A stretch of 64,000 nt of DNA. It comes from Nymphaea colorata (Eukaryota > Streptophyta > Magnoliopsida > Nymphaeales > Nymphaeaceae). Under the pieces are notes generated by a model. The model did no database searches, was not told where the DNA came from, and worked only from the letters and a program-made list of their open reading frames with translations. The stretch covers positions 1,213,503-1,277,502 of the forward strand of contig NC_045143.1 of assembly GCF_008831285.2 (NCBI RefSeq). Reading direction: 5' to 3'. The translations under genes were made by a program, and so were the position numbers. This document shows positions 8,791 through 19,616 of this stretch, one piece after another (within the stretch, counting starts at the first letter, position 1; each line of letters starts with the position of its first letter).

Positions 8791-11700
8791 CAGGTGAGAT
8801 ATGATCTGGTTATTCTGCATTTACACTTGCAATTCATAGATAAAAATGACAATAAAATGTGCTATAGGCAAGAAAACTGATCTGACAACATCTACACTCG
8901 GATGATCTACTTAATTTTCAAAAAGGGCACCGCTTCAAACCCGTGAGTGAACATTCATCCAACTTTGACTTCAGTTTGAGTTGCATGATAAGATGACCCG
9001 TGAAAGAACTTCCTTTTCTCAGCCAAGACCCCAAAACAACAGTGCCCAAGTTCAACTTTCCACGCTAATCTACACTTCTAACCTGTAAAAGCTGCAATCC
9101 ATCCTTTTCTATATATTACAGTTTGTACGTTTGAATATGCACAGTACTCCACAGCAACATCTTGATGCTTTATCGTAGCTATACTGCTTACGTTTGAGTC
9201 TACATCCATACCTGTAAAAGCATCGGGAATCACATATAAAGAAGATCTAATGGCTACTGCTTCATATTGGAGGGCAGGTGGGGGTTGGAATTTATGACTC
9301 CAACAGTTTCTGTTTCACCACTCACATGTGATAGAGAAAGTTCTTGAGTGTTTCCTTCCTCTCCTCTCCTCTGACCACCAAGAAAAATTCTGTACTTCCT
9401 CAGCTTTGTGATATCCATGTGTACTCGTCATCTTTCAACATGAATGCCATTAAACCAGCTTACTGGTACTGATCATGGGGAACCTGTGAGGCAAAGACCA
9501 AGAATCTGTGACAGCATGCGTGTTGAAGCCAAAGTAGTTCGGTGGTAGTCATGCATGTCTTTTAACTACAGAATTAGCTCAGAAGGACCGCTTGGGATGT
9601 GTGATGGATGCTTATCTGGTGATGAAGAAGCTTTTGAGTTTTAGGGCGTCGAAATTGGCAGGCTCTCCTTGTGACGAAGAATCCGAGTGGCTCCAAAGAA
9701 ATGAACGGTGAAGTGAATATTAATTAAGAAGTGGGGACATGAATATCTGCCATAACTGTGTCACACAGAGCTTTTATAAGCCCACATGACCGACCAGGAG
9801 ATAATTGGATGGGCCTCTTCTTCAGTGTTGGCGATCACTACTTTAATTAAATCAGTAGCGAGGACCCTTCGTTCAGGAGTGGTTGTGAACTAAGCTGGGA
9901 TAATCATGTGATCTCAACACTATTCTCTTCTTCTTCTTCTTCTTACAGAATGCTGGGAATGGTCGCGTTCGCAAGACATCCTCTACAGTGCTTGAAAAGT
10001 GAGTGTCAAATCGAGATAGATATTGATCTCAGACGTTGTGGACTTGTGGGACAATACTCAAAAACCAAACTACCAATGCACCCACATGGTGCAGACCAAA
10101 ATATCTCTTATAAAAAAAAAAAAAAAAAGACGATAAAAAAAATTATAAAAAAGTTAAAAGTTTAAAATATAGATTTCTTTTATAAAAATTTCTAAAATGC
10201 TCAAAACCCTTTTTTTTTTCCTTGAGTGTACAATGTATTTGTAATGTACACAATCTATGCACTCAACTCGATCTCTTTACAAATCCCTAAACAACGACTG
10301 AAGGAAGCACAACTTGTGGTTTGGAACTGAAATACCGCGATAATAAGCCATGAGTCCTCCATGACCTGATCATATATATATATATATATATATAAAAGGT
10401 GACTTCAATTTTCTTCTTTTTAGATAGATCGTGATTGCGAGTTAAAGCGGACGCTGGGGAGATGACACTAAAGCGATCGTGATTGTGACACTATAATGTA
10501 AGTGCATGACTTAATGATTGTACACGCGCTTTTCTGAACAGTGGCTCAAATTTGAAAGAGAACGGCTTGACGCTTGGCCCGCGATGTTAAGACATAGGAT
10601 CTGACAGTAAAGTGAAGTCGGGAAGGTCTACCACGCGACTTTAACTCAGCTTCAGAGCTATATAGCCTGTTCCATGAAATGATCATTTTTGGCCCAATAT
10701 TTCCTTTTGCAAGAATGTTGGATGAACATCGATTACTTGTCCTGCATTAAAACTTAATTAATTATCTTGAACTTTTTGTTGAAAAGTAATTGAAATTATC
10801 CTGTCTTTATACAGCACATTGGTTGCAGCAAAAGTAGTCATCTCATAATTTTTGTTTGGTATTACATGGAACCACTGAGTTTAAGGCCAGGTTGTTTGGC
10901 AATAAGAACAACAATATCAAAACGAATTAACATAATTTATTTCATGACTAAGAATTGAAAATTTAACTATGAAAATACCAAGGCACTATTAAATGCATGA
11001 ACTATTGCAACACCGTAAGCCATCACTAATGCTCTATATATACGAGTGGGGGAGCAACAAAGAACGAGAACTTGGTATTTTTCATTTAACAGACTAGCCG
11101 TAATTATTTTTATATTTTTTACTCATTTTTGTATAAAATGAAATGTTTAACTGTGAACCTTGTTACAAGAACATTACAAATCCAGGCAAACCAGTTATTT
11201 TAAAAATGTATAAGCAACATTATATGCAATCTTAATTTAGGATCAGCAGTCATAATTGATTCTTGTAAAACTCATTTATTAGATCCAATAAGTATATATT
11301 TGATTTTGTTACATAGTATTAGAAATAAAGAAACATATCTACAAAGCCAATTTTTATTTAGAAAAGTGTAAGGCCTCAAGGGGTATAGTATACCTAGTCG
11401 GAACCGTGAACATGTAGAAGGTTCACTGCTTGTTTCATTCTTATAGGTTGTATTCCTCTACACAGTAAAAGGCATGATGGTGACATTCTAGTTGATGGCT
11501 GTATCCAAGGAATTGAGGAGGCCTTCAAGCCTTCTTCAAATGACAGATTATTAACCTCGTGTTCAACCTAAGTCTTTTTGTGGGAAGGGAAGCATGTCAC
11601 TCTTGGTCCTTCATATCGCTATCACTGTTGTGGTGGAATATAAAAACTAACAATGGCGTTACCATGCATTTTATTATACCATGCTCCTCTCCAATTCTCG

Positions 11701-14211
11701 GGAAAGTTTGTTGCAAATGCTTCTTAAAATTAATGGACTGCAATCTTTCAGTAGCATTCTAGCTATAAAGTTGATAATATTCCTATAAAAACTATAGTTC
11801 AAGTACTGTCTATCATTATCAAATATACCATACCAAACATTCCCTGTGGTATCTTCCCCAAGGTTATAAATTTTACAAGTTATGATAGCATCTCTCTCTC
11901 TCTCTCTCTCTCCCTTTTTCACCTTTTGTCAGTGTTAATCTCTACAAGTTGCCGGTATCTTGCTATCAGCGACTCAGCGAGGGACGAAATCTAACACAGA
12001 TAGTACTGACACAGCTTGACGATTAGAATTTCACGTTTTCTCTGATCGATCTCCTGAACTGTGTGCTCAGGACACGCGCTTTTGGTTGTTGATGCAGAAA
12101 TCATGGCTGGTACATTTGAATCGCATGCACCCACAGCTTTTCGTTGTTAATTAAGAGGTTGGCAGGTAGTAAATAGATTTAAATGCGCAGAGGTAAACGA
12201 AGAGACTGCAGTAAAACTGCAAGGAATTTGCAACGGAACAAAACCTGATGACACTATTGATACACAATGAATGGCCTTGTCATATAGATGCACCACTTGT
12301 TGTCCTTGATAAATAAAGATTTAAATGCATCGTTCTCAGAGGTTGGTGAAGCTTATAAATGCGATGTAATGTAGGTTTTTCATGAAATGGTGCCCCCCAT
12401 CTTCTTCTGCAGAGAAATGCACAATTAAGAACATGAAAGGGACGTCTCTTAGAGGAATTCTTGTATGGTGAAAGTTGGTAGTATTGGCGATATCATGCTC
12501 TATCGTCGTCGTCTCAAAACGGTTGGAGAGAAAAGCTTTTTGCAGCTACTGAAGAAGTGCTCTGAGATGGTTCGGGATTCTGAGAACTGACAGTGAATGC
12601 AAATGGCGTTTTCACATACGCCATTACTTTCCACTGTTAACCATAAGAAAGAGAAAGGTGGCATTGATTTTACAAGAGAGTAACCTTCTCCTGTTCGAGG
12701 TTTGAACTGTAGCTATTACAGTACGAAATGTACGATAAGGGAGGAAGCTTGTACAGTAATCCCTAAAAATATTTAATTTTCTGCAGGTTTTGATAGAATC
12801 TCACTGTGCAGAATCAGATACAATATATAATGATTTAATAAGAATGGGCACTTGAGTCACCAGAATCATCCATTATATGTTTGGCGAGTACTTTGCGAGA
12901 TTTCATGCAATTGACATTTCTTAATTGGCCGTGATTTTGAGAAAACATATTTTTTACGTTAAAAGCAGATGGGTGGATAGGATCTTATTCATTACTCTGT
13001 TATTTACAAGATCAGCAAATTTGATCAAATTTACTTTGAAGACTGGCATTCTATAGTTGATGAGTTTTTACCAAGCCCCTCCTGCCTGATGCCCCAACAG
13101 TCCGTAAAAGATTTCATTTGTAAATTGTAATGGATTTTGTCTAAACATACCTACATAATTTTGAGAGGCTTTTAGTAGACATTTCATAAACATATAAAAA
13201 ATAGAAGGTTGTAGATGTATTTAGATGAAAACACACGCACACATGTAGACACACACAAACGCACATACATACATACATACATGTATGCATATGCATATGA
13301 TAATTAGATGTTGGCAACCAACTATTGAGACATTAATTCAAACAGTTTTCATTGTTTCGCTTCATTAAATAGCCTCAACAACAAACATTTATGATAAAAG
13401 AGAGTAGAATTGTTTGAGTTTTCCTAGTAATAGCAAATACGATCTGCTTTTCTTACACACATGTATTAAAAAATGTGGTTTAAACAAGGTTCTTGGAAAA
13501 ACCCATGCTGAGTCCATGTCTACATGTAAGCTTATTAAATGGACTGGTATAAGGTGAGGTTAGCGAAGAACGAAAGGCCAAGCTGTAAGCCCTTTGATCG
13601 TCCCCCCAATGACCTGAAAATTTGAAGACAAGGTATAGGGGAAAGAAATTGGCAAATGAAAACATCCACTGCAGACAAGCAACCCACCATGATCAAGAAA
13701 TTATGTTCTTGCTACCTAAAAGATAAGCACCATTTTGTAGTCTGCTCATATAGTATAAGATTTATATGATTGCATCTTTGAATTAATGGGACGCTAAGCC
13801 CACCGGCACTAGTGTGTAATGAAGTCAGCCATGGCTGCTGAGCTTTGGGTCATGTGCACTATGTATACAAACTGGACGGGTCAGCCCAAGTCATCACCGG
13901 CGGGTCATGCACTCGCTTGACCGATCATGGGTGGCTTACGGCTGTTACCTAATTAACCAGGGTCTAGAGGTCCGCCTGCGTGTAGGCCATGGCTGCCAAG
14001 TTCTTGAAGAGCCAGGGACCATGTGATCATGGTACAAATGGGAAAGGACAAGCCTCATAATTAAGGGGGGGCATGGCTTGGAGATGGATGCACCTTCCAG
14101 GCCGAGGGAGGTTGGCCATGGAATCAATCAATGTTGATCCGTCCATCACATGTCCTCCTACTTCTCATGGCTTCTTATATGTGACTTGAGACACAGGCAA
14201 CTTAGCTCTCA

Positions 14212-14242
<31 letters not shown>

Positions 14243-14262
14243 GCTCTGTCTCAGTGTCTCTC
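8791..14262. other. Gene-poor intergenic region upstream of the KCS gene
   Basis: No gene supported. Simple repeats are present: TCT repeat near 9929-9950, A-run near 10110-10128, TA repeat 10371-10393, CT repeat near 11890-11912, and CATA repeat near 13263-13282. The last 100 bases are the KCS promoter and 5' UTR, with a possible TATA element (cttatatgtg) near 14173 and a CT repeat at about 14213-14242. Confidence 0.5.
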
Positions 14263-15651
14263 ATGGAGTCATTCTATGCTTCCGTTTCCATGAGCCCAAC
14301 GTTCTGGTTCCTCTCGTTCGTGATTCTTTTCCAACTGTGTGTCTTCATACTCAAGGCCTACAGCAAAAGATTGAATCAGCAGTGTTATCTTCTTGATTAT
14401 GTCTGCTTCAAGGCATCAGATGACAGGATGCTCAGCACCGAGATGTGTGGGGAGATCATACAGAGGAACAAGAACCTCGGGCTCGAGGACTACAAATTCC
14501 TGCTCAAGGTCATCGTCGGCTCCGGCCTCGGCGAAGAAACCTACGGGCCGAAGGACATAATCGACGGCAAGGAGCTCGACATGACGTCGCTCAACTCCGG
14601 GCTGGCGGAGGTGGACGTGGCCTTCAAGCAGACGCTGGACAAACTCTTCAGCAAGACGAAGATGCACCCCTCCGACATTGACATACTCGTCGTCAATGTC
14701 TCCATGCTGTCGGCGATGCCGTCGCTCGCCTCGAGGATCATCAACCGGTACAAGATGAAGCAGGACGTAAAGGTGTTCAACCTGTCCGGCATGGGCTGCA
14801 GCGCCAGCCTCATCTCCCTGGACATGGTCAGGAACCTGTTCAAGATCCACGACGACGTGACCGCGCTGGTGGTCACGTCCGAGTGCATAGGCCCCAACTG
14901 GTACGCCGGAAACCAGAGGTCGATGCTCGTCGCCAACTGCCTTTTCCGGTCGGGCTGCTGCGCCATGCTGCTGACCAACAAGCGGAGTTGCCGTGCTCGT
15001 GCCAAGCTCAAGCTCAAGGTCCTGTTGAGGACCCACCGAGGCGCCAACGACGACGCCTACGGCTGCGCCTTACAGCAGGAAGACGAGCAAGGGCTGACGG
15101 GGTTCTACCTTGGGAAGAGCCTGCCTCAGGCGGCCACCGAGGCATTCATCTGCAACCTCAGGGACCTGGCCCCTCGCATTCTGCCGGTCATGGAGTTGGC
15201 CAGGTACTTGGTGAACAGGTTCCTTCACAAGAAGTCTGACTCCGCCCAAGCCGGAGTGGACTTCAAGGTGGCGGTGGACCATTTCTGCATCCACCCCGGC
15301 GGTGCCGCGGTGATCAATGGCGTCGGGAGGAGCCTGGGGCTTTCTCAGTACGACCTCGAGCCGGCCAGGATGGCGCTTCACCGGTTCGGGAACACGTCGG
15401 CCAGCGGCCTGTGGTACGTGCTCGGCTACATGGAGGCCAAGAAGCGGCTGAAGAGAGGGGACAGGGTGCTGCAGATCAGCTTCGGGTCAGGGTTCAAGTG
15501 CAACAGCGCCTACTGGGAAGTGCTGAGGGGCTTGGAGGACAAGGACGTGTGGGAGGACTGCGTGGACAGGTACCCGCCGGAGACGCTGGTCAACCCTTTC
15601 CTGGAGAAGTATGCATGGATCAGGGAGCTCACCAGCCTACCACCAATGTGA
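14263..15651 (+). CDS. 3-ketoacyl-CoA synthase (KCS/FAE1 type), KCS12-like
   Basis: Intronless, 462 residues. KCS condenses malonyl-CoA with an acyl-CoA as the first and chain-length-setting step of very-long-chain fatty acid elongation at the ER, feeding waxes, suberin and sphingolipids. I start at ATG 14263 (MESFYASVSM). An upstream in-frame GTG at 14254 is not a credible plant start. A hydrophobic segment (about residues 10-30) anchors the N terminus. The condensing-enzyme triad is intact: Cys179 in LSGMGCSASLIS, His344 in DHFCIHPGG and Asn377 in HRFGNTSASGLWYVLGYMEA. The 33-residue His-Asn spacing equals that of FAE1 (391/424). LDYVCFKASDDRM, NLGLEDYKFLLK and NLFRSG-like ANCLFRSGCCAMLLTNKR resemble the Arabidopsis KCS3/12/19 group. 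The protein is slightly shorter than average because the loop before residue 320 is short. A CT-rich leader precedes it, and a possible polyadenylation signal aataaa lies near 15867. Confidence 0.95.
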   Translation: MESFYASVSMSPTFWFLSFVILFQLCVFILKAYSKRLNQQCYLLDYVCFKASDDRMLSTEMCGEIIQRNKNLGLEDYKFLLKVIVGSGLGEETYGPKDIIDGKELDMTSLNSGLAEVDVAFKQTLDKLFSKTKMHPSDIDILVVNVSMLSAMPSLASRIINRYKMKQDVKVFNLSGMGCSASLISLDMVRNLFKIHDDVTALVVTSECIGPNWYAGNQRSMLVANCLFRSGCCAMLLTNKRSCRARAKLKLKVLLRTHRGANDDAYGCALQQEDEQGLTGFYLGKSLPQAATEAFICNLRDLAPRILPVMELARYLVNRFLHKKSDSAQAGVDFKVAVDHFCIHPGGAAVINGVGRSLGLSQYDLEPARMALHRFGNTSASGLWYVLGYMEAKKRLKRGDRVLQISFGSGFKCNSAYWEVLRGLEDKDVWEDCVDRYPPETLVNPFLEKYAWIRELTSLPPM

Positions 15652-17566
15652 ATAGAAGGCCGGCCGTTTCCAGGCCAGTCCGGTGAACCTTCTTCTGTGC
15701 CGGCCATCAGCCACGCCGGCCGGCGTGTTTTCGTACGTTCTTGTGATCGTATGAGTGTGAAGATTGGTGAAATGCTATTGAAGTCAGGGTTAAGTTTAGA
15801 GTGCACATGGGCGTGTTCCCCATCGTATGCCAGGCCTTTTAATTGTTAGGTTGATTTGTCTTCTGATAATAAATGTTCTAAACTCCCCTCGAGGTGTTTG
15901 CTCGGCCAATTTATACACAACTTGTGGCGCGTTCTGGAAAAGTTTGTGAACTGTTCTAATTTCTGCAGATGAATTCTATAGAAAAACCATGGAGAGTGAA
16001 GTGTAGTAACATGTCCCAAGATTTAGCTACGACTTTGTGTTGCTGCACAAAGAGAGTGGCTGCTGGAATGCTTTCACTTTACCCCACCAGTGCAACTCAA
16101 GTTTAAAAAGGAAATCAAGTACGTAACTGTAGCGGAGTAGTGAACTTTTAAAAGTAACGAATAAGCCTTAAGCTTTTTCAAAGGAAAGCTTCAGAGAGTT
16201 TCCGCTAAAAGAAAATGCTGATTTTTGATATAGACTTATGAAAATATCCTTCTTAAACAATTACTCTTTCTTTGGTCCTAGAAAGAGTTTTTTTTTTTTT
16301 TCGGTTCTTGAAAAAAGGTACATTTGTCCTCTCATATAAAAAAAATACAGTTTTTCTCTCCATTTAATTTTTTTCATTAAATATTATGCATTAGATGGGC
16401 CTCCAAATGCGTGGTGAACCCTTTGATTTTATCTTTGTAAACTTGTTATACTTCGAATGTTATAAAAATCTCTCAAGCATCATTTGGATGACGCCCAGAA
16501 GCAATCCTGGTTATGTCTCAAAAGCCATGTTTGTGAAGTGTTTGATGAAAGAAAGTCAATTTTACAAAATCTGACTTTCTAGAAGGAAATGAAAAACCTA
16601 ACCGGCCTCAAAAATTAAACCAAATCTGTGTGTGCCACCAAATCCAATAAACCAAATTTCCAAAACCCATTAACAAATTTGACTTTCATAAAAAATAAAT
16701 CTTCACATTAACTAGATTAGATGATGCACCACCTTAAACTTTTTCATTTGAATTTGAATATGGAACTGGAAGAATGCGGTAACCCTTATAAATGTGAATA
16801 CGATTGACATGATACCGAAGTAAAAGTTGGCATGGACATCCTCTACCTTCTCTCCTTTTTTACAGCTAACTCACAGTGGTGTCGCGTGACCGTCATTACC
16901 TCCTTGCATTGGCCGGGAAGTGGAGATTTCGTGAAAAGCGCCGGTTTAATGCCAAAAGCCTTGGCTATTAATTAATCTTCTGACCGTCGTTATCAAAACC
17001 GGTCGTCTGAAAACAATGTATAAGTCTTAAAAATTGGAGCAACTTCAAAACTGTTTCATTAATTAATGTGCTCTAATTTTTGAGTTAAATACGTAGAACA
17101 TTACTGCTGCTAAACAGTCTCTTAAATACTGATTAGTTGATAAGAGTTTGCGTCTTTGAAGAACGACCAAAGGTTAACTATCTTCTTCTGTCCCTTCTCT
17201 CAGAACGAAAGAAGATGGCATTGCACCATACATGGTGTACTCAAGAAATAATGTCTATGTAATGCATCAGCATCTGCCAACTGCTGAAGACAGCATGCAC
17301 ATAGGCGAAGGGGCAGATCGAACCAAGGACAAGGACAACTGTTGCGGAAGAAGAAGAATTATCAAAAGGAAATGAGGCCACATGATACCGAATTGTTCCA
17401 TTGAATGCTGTTGTCGTTAGGTTGTATGCGTCTGTGTGTACTGGGTCATGATGAACGGCCCTACATTCTACGTGTCTGTCACACATTCGATGCATATAGG
17501 ATGAATTCCGGGCATTAAATAACTGTACATGATTACAAATGGATGATGGTCCTACGCACGCACAAG

Positions 17567-17658
<92 letters not shown>

Positions 17659-17715
17659 GGGATGGTCGGGTGTAAACGACTGAAGTGCAATTGGCAAGTA
17701 GAATTGACATCCAGC
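15652..17715. other. Intergenic region between KCS and the second tRNA-Gly
   Basis: It holds the KCS 3' UTR (to about 15900), then AT-rich sequence with poly-T near 16291-16303 and no recognisable gene. A long TA microsatellite closes it at 17569-17655. Confidence 0.5.
17569..17655. repeat. (TA)n microsatellite
   Basis: An almost uninterrupted TA tract of about 87 bp with one g substitution in the middle. It ends 60 bp before the tRNA-Gly gene. Confidence 0.95.
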
Positions 17716-17787
17716 GCGTTTGTAGTCCAACGGTTAGGATAATTGCCTTCCAAGCAATAGACCCGGGTTCGACTCCCGGCAAACGCA
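17716..17787 (+). tRNA. tRNA-Gly (anticodon TCC), second copy
   Basis: All 72 bases equal the gene at 1618-1689, in the opposite orientation and 16 kb away. Anticodon loop CTTCCAA, A-box-like TAGTCCAACGG and B box GGTTCGACTCC are intact. CAA-type triplets precede it (caattggcaag). A run of nine or more T at about 17810 could terminate pol III transcription. The flanks share no obvious similarity with the first copy. Confidence 0.95.
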
Positions 17788-19616
17788 TTTCGCCAACCAC
17801 CCTTGGCTTTTTTTTTTCCTTCTCTCTCTCTTCCCCAAGAGTGGCCTTGGTTAACGTTACTCTTTGATGCAACACGTGAAATAACTTATTTACAACCTTA
17901 CGCTCATACATTGGTTCGGCAGTTAAATGCCACAGGGTAGCTGCACACATGAGCAGCAGTTTCAGATCAGTTAAATTCATAAAAGTTCAGGTTCAGACTG
18001 GTTTAGTAAAACCAGAAATAAAAGAACAGGAAAGAAGCCAATGCCATATCACTGGAAGAGAGGGCGCTGGCCAAGTGCTTGTAATGCAGTATTGGTGCTG
18101 ATTTTGATATCAGAAGCAACTTCAAATGGCTAATGCGGGTAATAGGCTGCTGCCAAGGAGACTCAGCAGGTTGTCAGCTCCCAGTATTCCTCTAGATGAT
18201 ACAGGAAATCGTGAATGGAGTAACCAGACGTCAAGCTGGGATATACTTGCTGTTCAGTAACTGTAATTCATCCCTTCTTTTTGGGATCCTTACTCTTTTC
18301 TGTACACAAGTTTATGGAGAGGGGCCTTCTCGTGGCAGCCGTTTGCTGGAACTGACCTGCCGAAGAGCACATGGGGATACGTTGGAAAAGATATACTTAC
18401 AGAGATCTTCGTTTGACATGCTGTGCTTATGCCCATGTTATGGCATGAGAAACCTTCTCGTTCTTTCAATAGCCAATGAATTCTTGATCTGAGTGATTCA
18501 GCTCTGTCCAGCTAGCCAAGCGAGCTTTGCCTGAGAGAAGCTTGAGTATTTAACACAAGCACAAAACAGGCTCGTGTAAGTCCCGAGCCACGCTACACAG
18601 GCCAAGTCACTGGCTCTGCTTGACTCATGTACTGCCCCAATGAGAAGAGAAAATAAGGCAGAACAGAGAGTTTAAACAAGATGAACTGTATGAGAGATGA
18701 CGGTTAAAATCTATTTCTGGTCATAGAACATGACATGCTAGGATACTTATTTGCTCGTTTTATACATAATTTCGATACTTGTCTGAACAAAGTATAACAG
18801 TGTAAAAAAATGCTGTTAAACAAGAGGAAACTTATTTGGAACCTTCCAAGCTCTTCATCATCTCAGTTTTGAGCAGACAATCCCCTATTACCATCTCACG
18901 AGCTCTGAACTTTCACAATCTGGTTCCTGTCACACATTTTTATTATTAACTTACGGGATCCAGACCTGCGTGTTAATCCTTTGATGAAGACGCTTGCGAG
19001 TTATGCAGTATGGGATTCGGTATGTAGAGAAATTGTCAGTGGGTCTCTTTCAGCAATTTCTTGCAGAAATTTCCTAAAAAAATCAGTTTCCAATGAACAA
19101 CTTCAAAGTCTGTAATCTGCTCCAAAATACCCATAAGCGGGATCTCCAACAAAAGATGGATCTGATAGTTTACGAAGCATAGCTGGGGCAGTATGAATCC
19201 ATCGTAAGGGAGCCTGATGAATTAAGTGCCATCTCCAAGTACGTTTGTATACAAATGCTTGTCCCAGTGTGTTTCCTTTCTTGCAAACCGTGAGTCCATC
19301 AGATAACCATAGGTTATGAGACCTAAGATTGTTGACCTAAATCATGTGTTCCCTGTCTTGCAGTGAAAAATATCAAAATCCAACCAGCTCACGCTAGCCA
19401 TATTGCTGTATAGACTGAGAATCCAGCAGAGCTTGATTCAGCTGTCCTTCGGATGATGGTTGAAATTGAATACAAATGCATCTCAAAATTTATCTATGAC
19501 CTCTGCAAATAGTGGGGTCATAAAATAGCCAAATGGGTAGAACATAAGGGCTAAGCTCCTCGGAACCTCGAAGCAAACCAAATAATAAACGAGGATGGTG
19601 ACATGCCTAATTACAA
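17788..19616. other. Intergenic region, 3' side of the PPR gene
   Basis: No confident gene. The part next to 19617 is the 3' flank of the minus-strand PPR gene. A short ATG-initiated frame at 18126-18260 is listed separately as doubtful. Confidence 0.5.
18126..18260 (+). other. Doubtful 44-codon frame, possible gene fragment
   Basis: The frame starts MANAGNRLLPRRLSRL and continues with a polar, non-repetitive sequence (IPLDDTGNREWSNQTSSWD) to a TAA at 18258-18260. It looks more protein-like than its surroundings, but I do not recognise it. It could be a decayed exon, an upstream exon whose partner I cannot place, or chance. Confidence 0.15.

Noticed and set aside
14254-14262. Upstream in-frame GTG as start of the KCS gene
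   Set aside because: Plant nuclear genes do not normally start at GTG. The ATG at 14263 is three codons downstream in frame and sits after a CT-rich leader.
14416-15381. Long open frames antisense to or out of frame with the KCS gene
   Set aside because: Shadows created by its GC-rich codons. The sense frame has a full set of family motifs and the catalytic triad.
17552-17742. Open frames through the TA tract encoding Ile-Tyr repeats
   Set aside because: Microsatellite translation. The same happens at every TA tract in the window.
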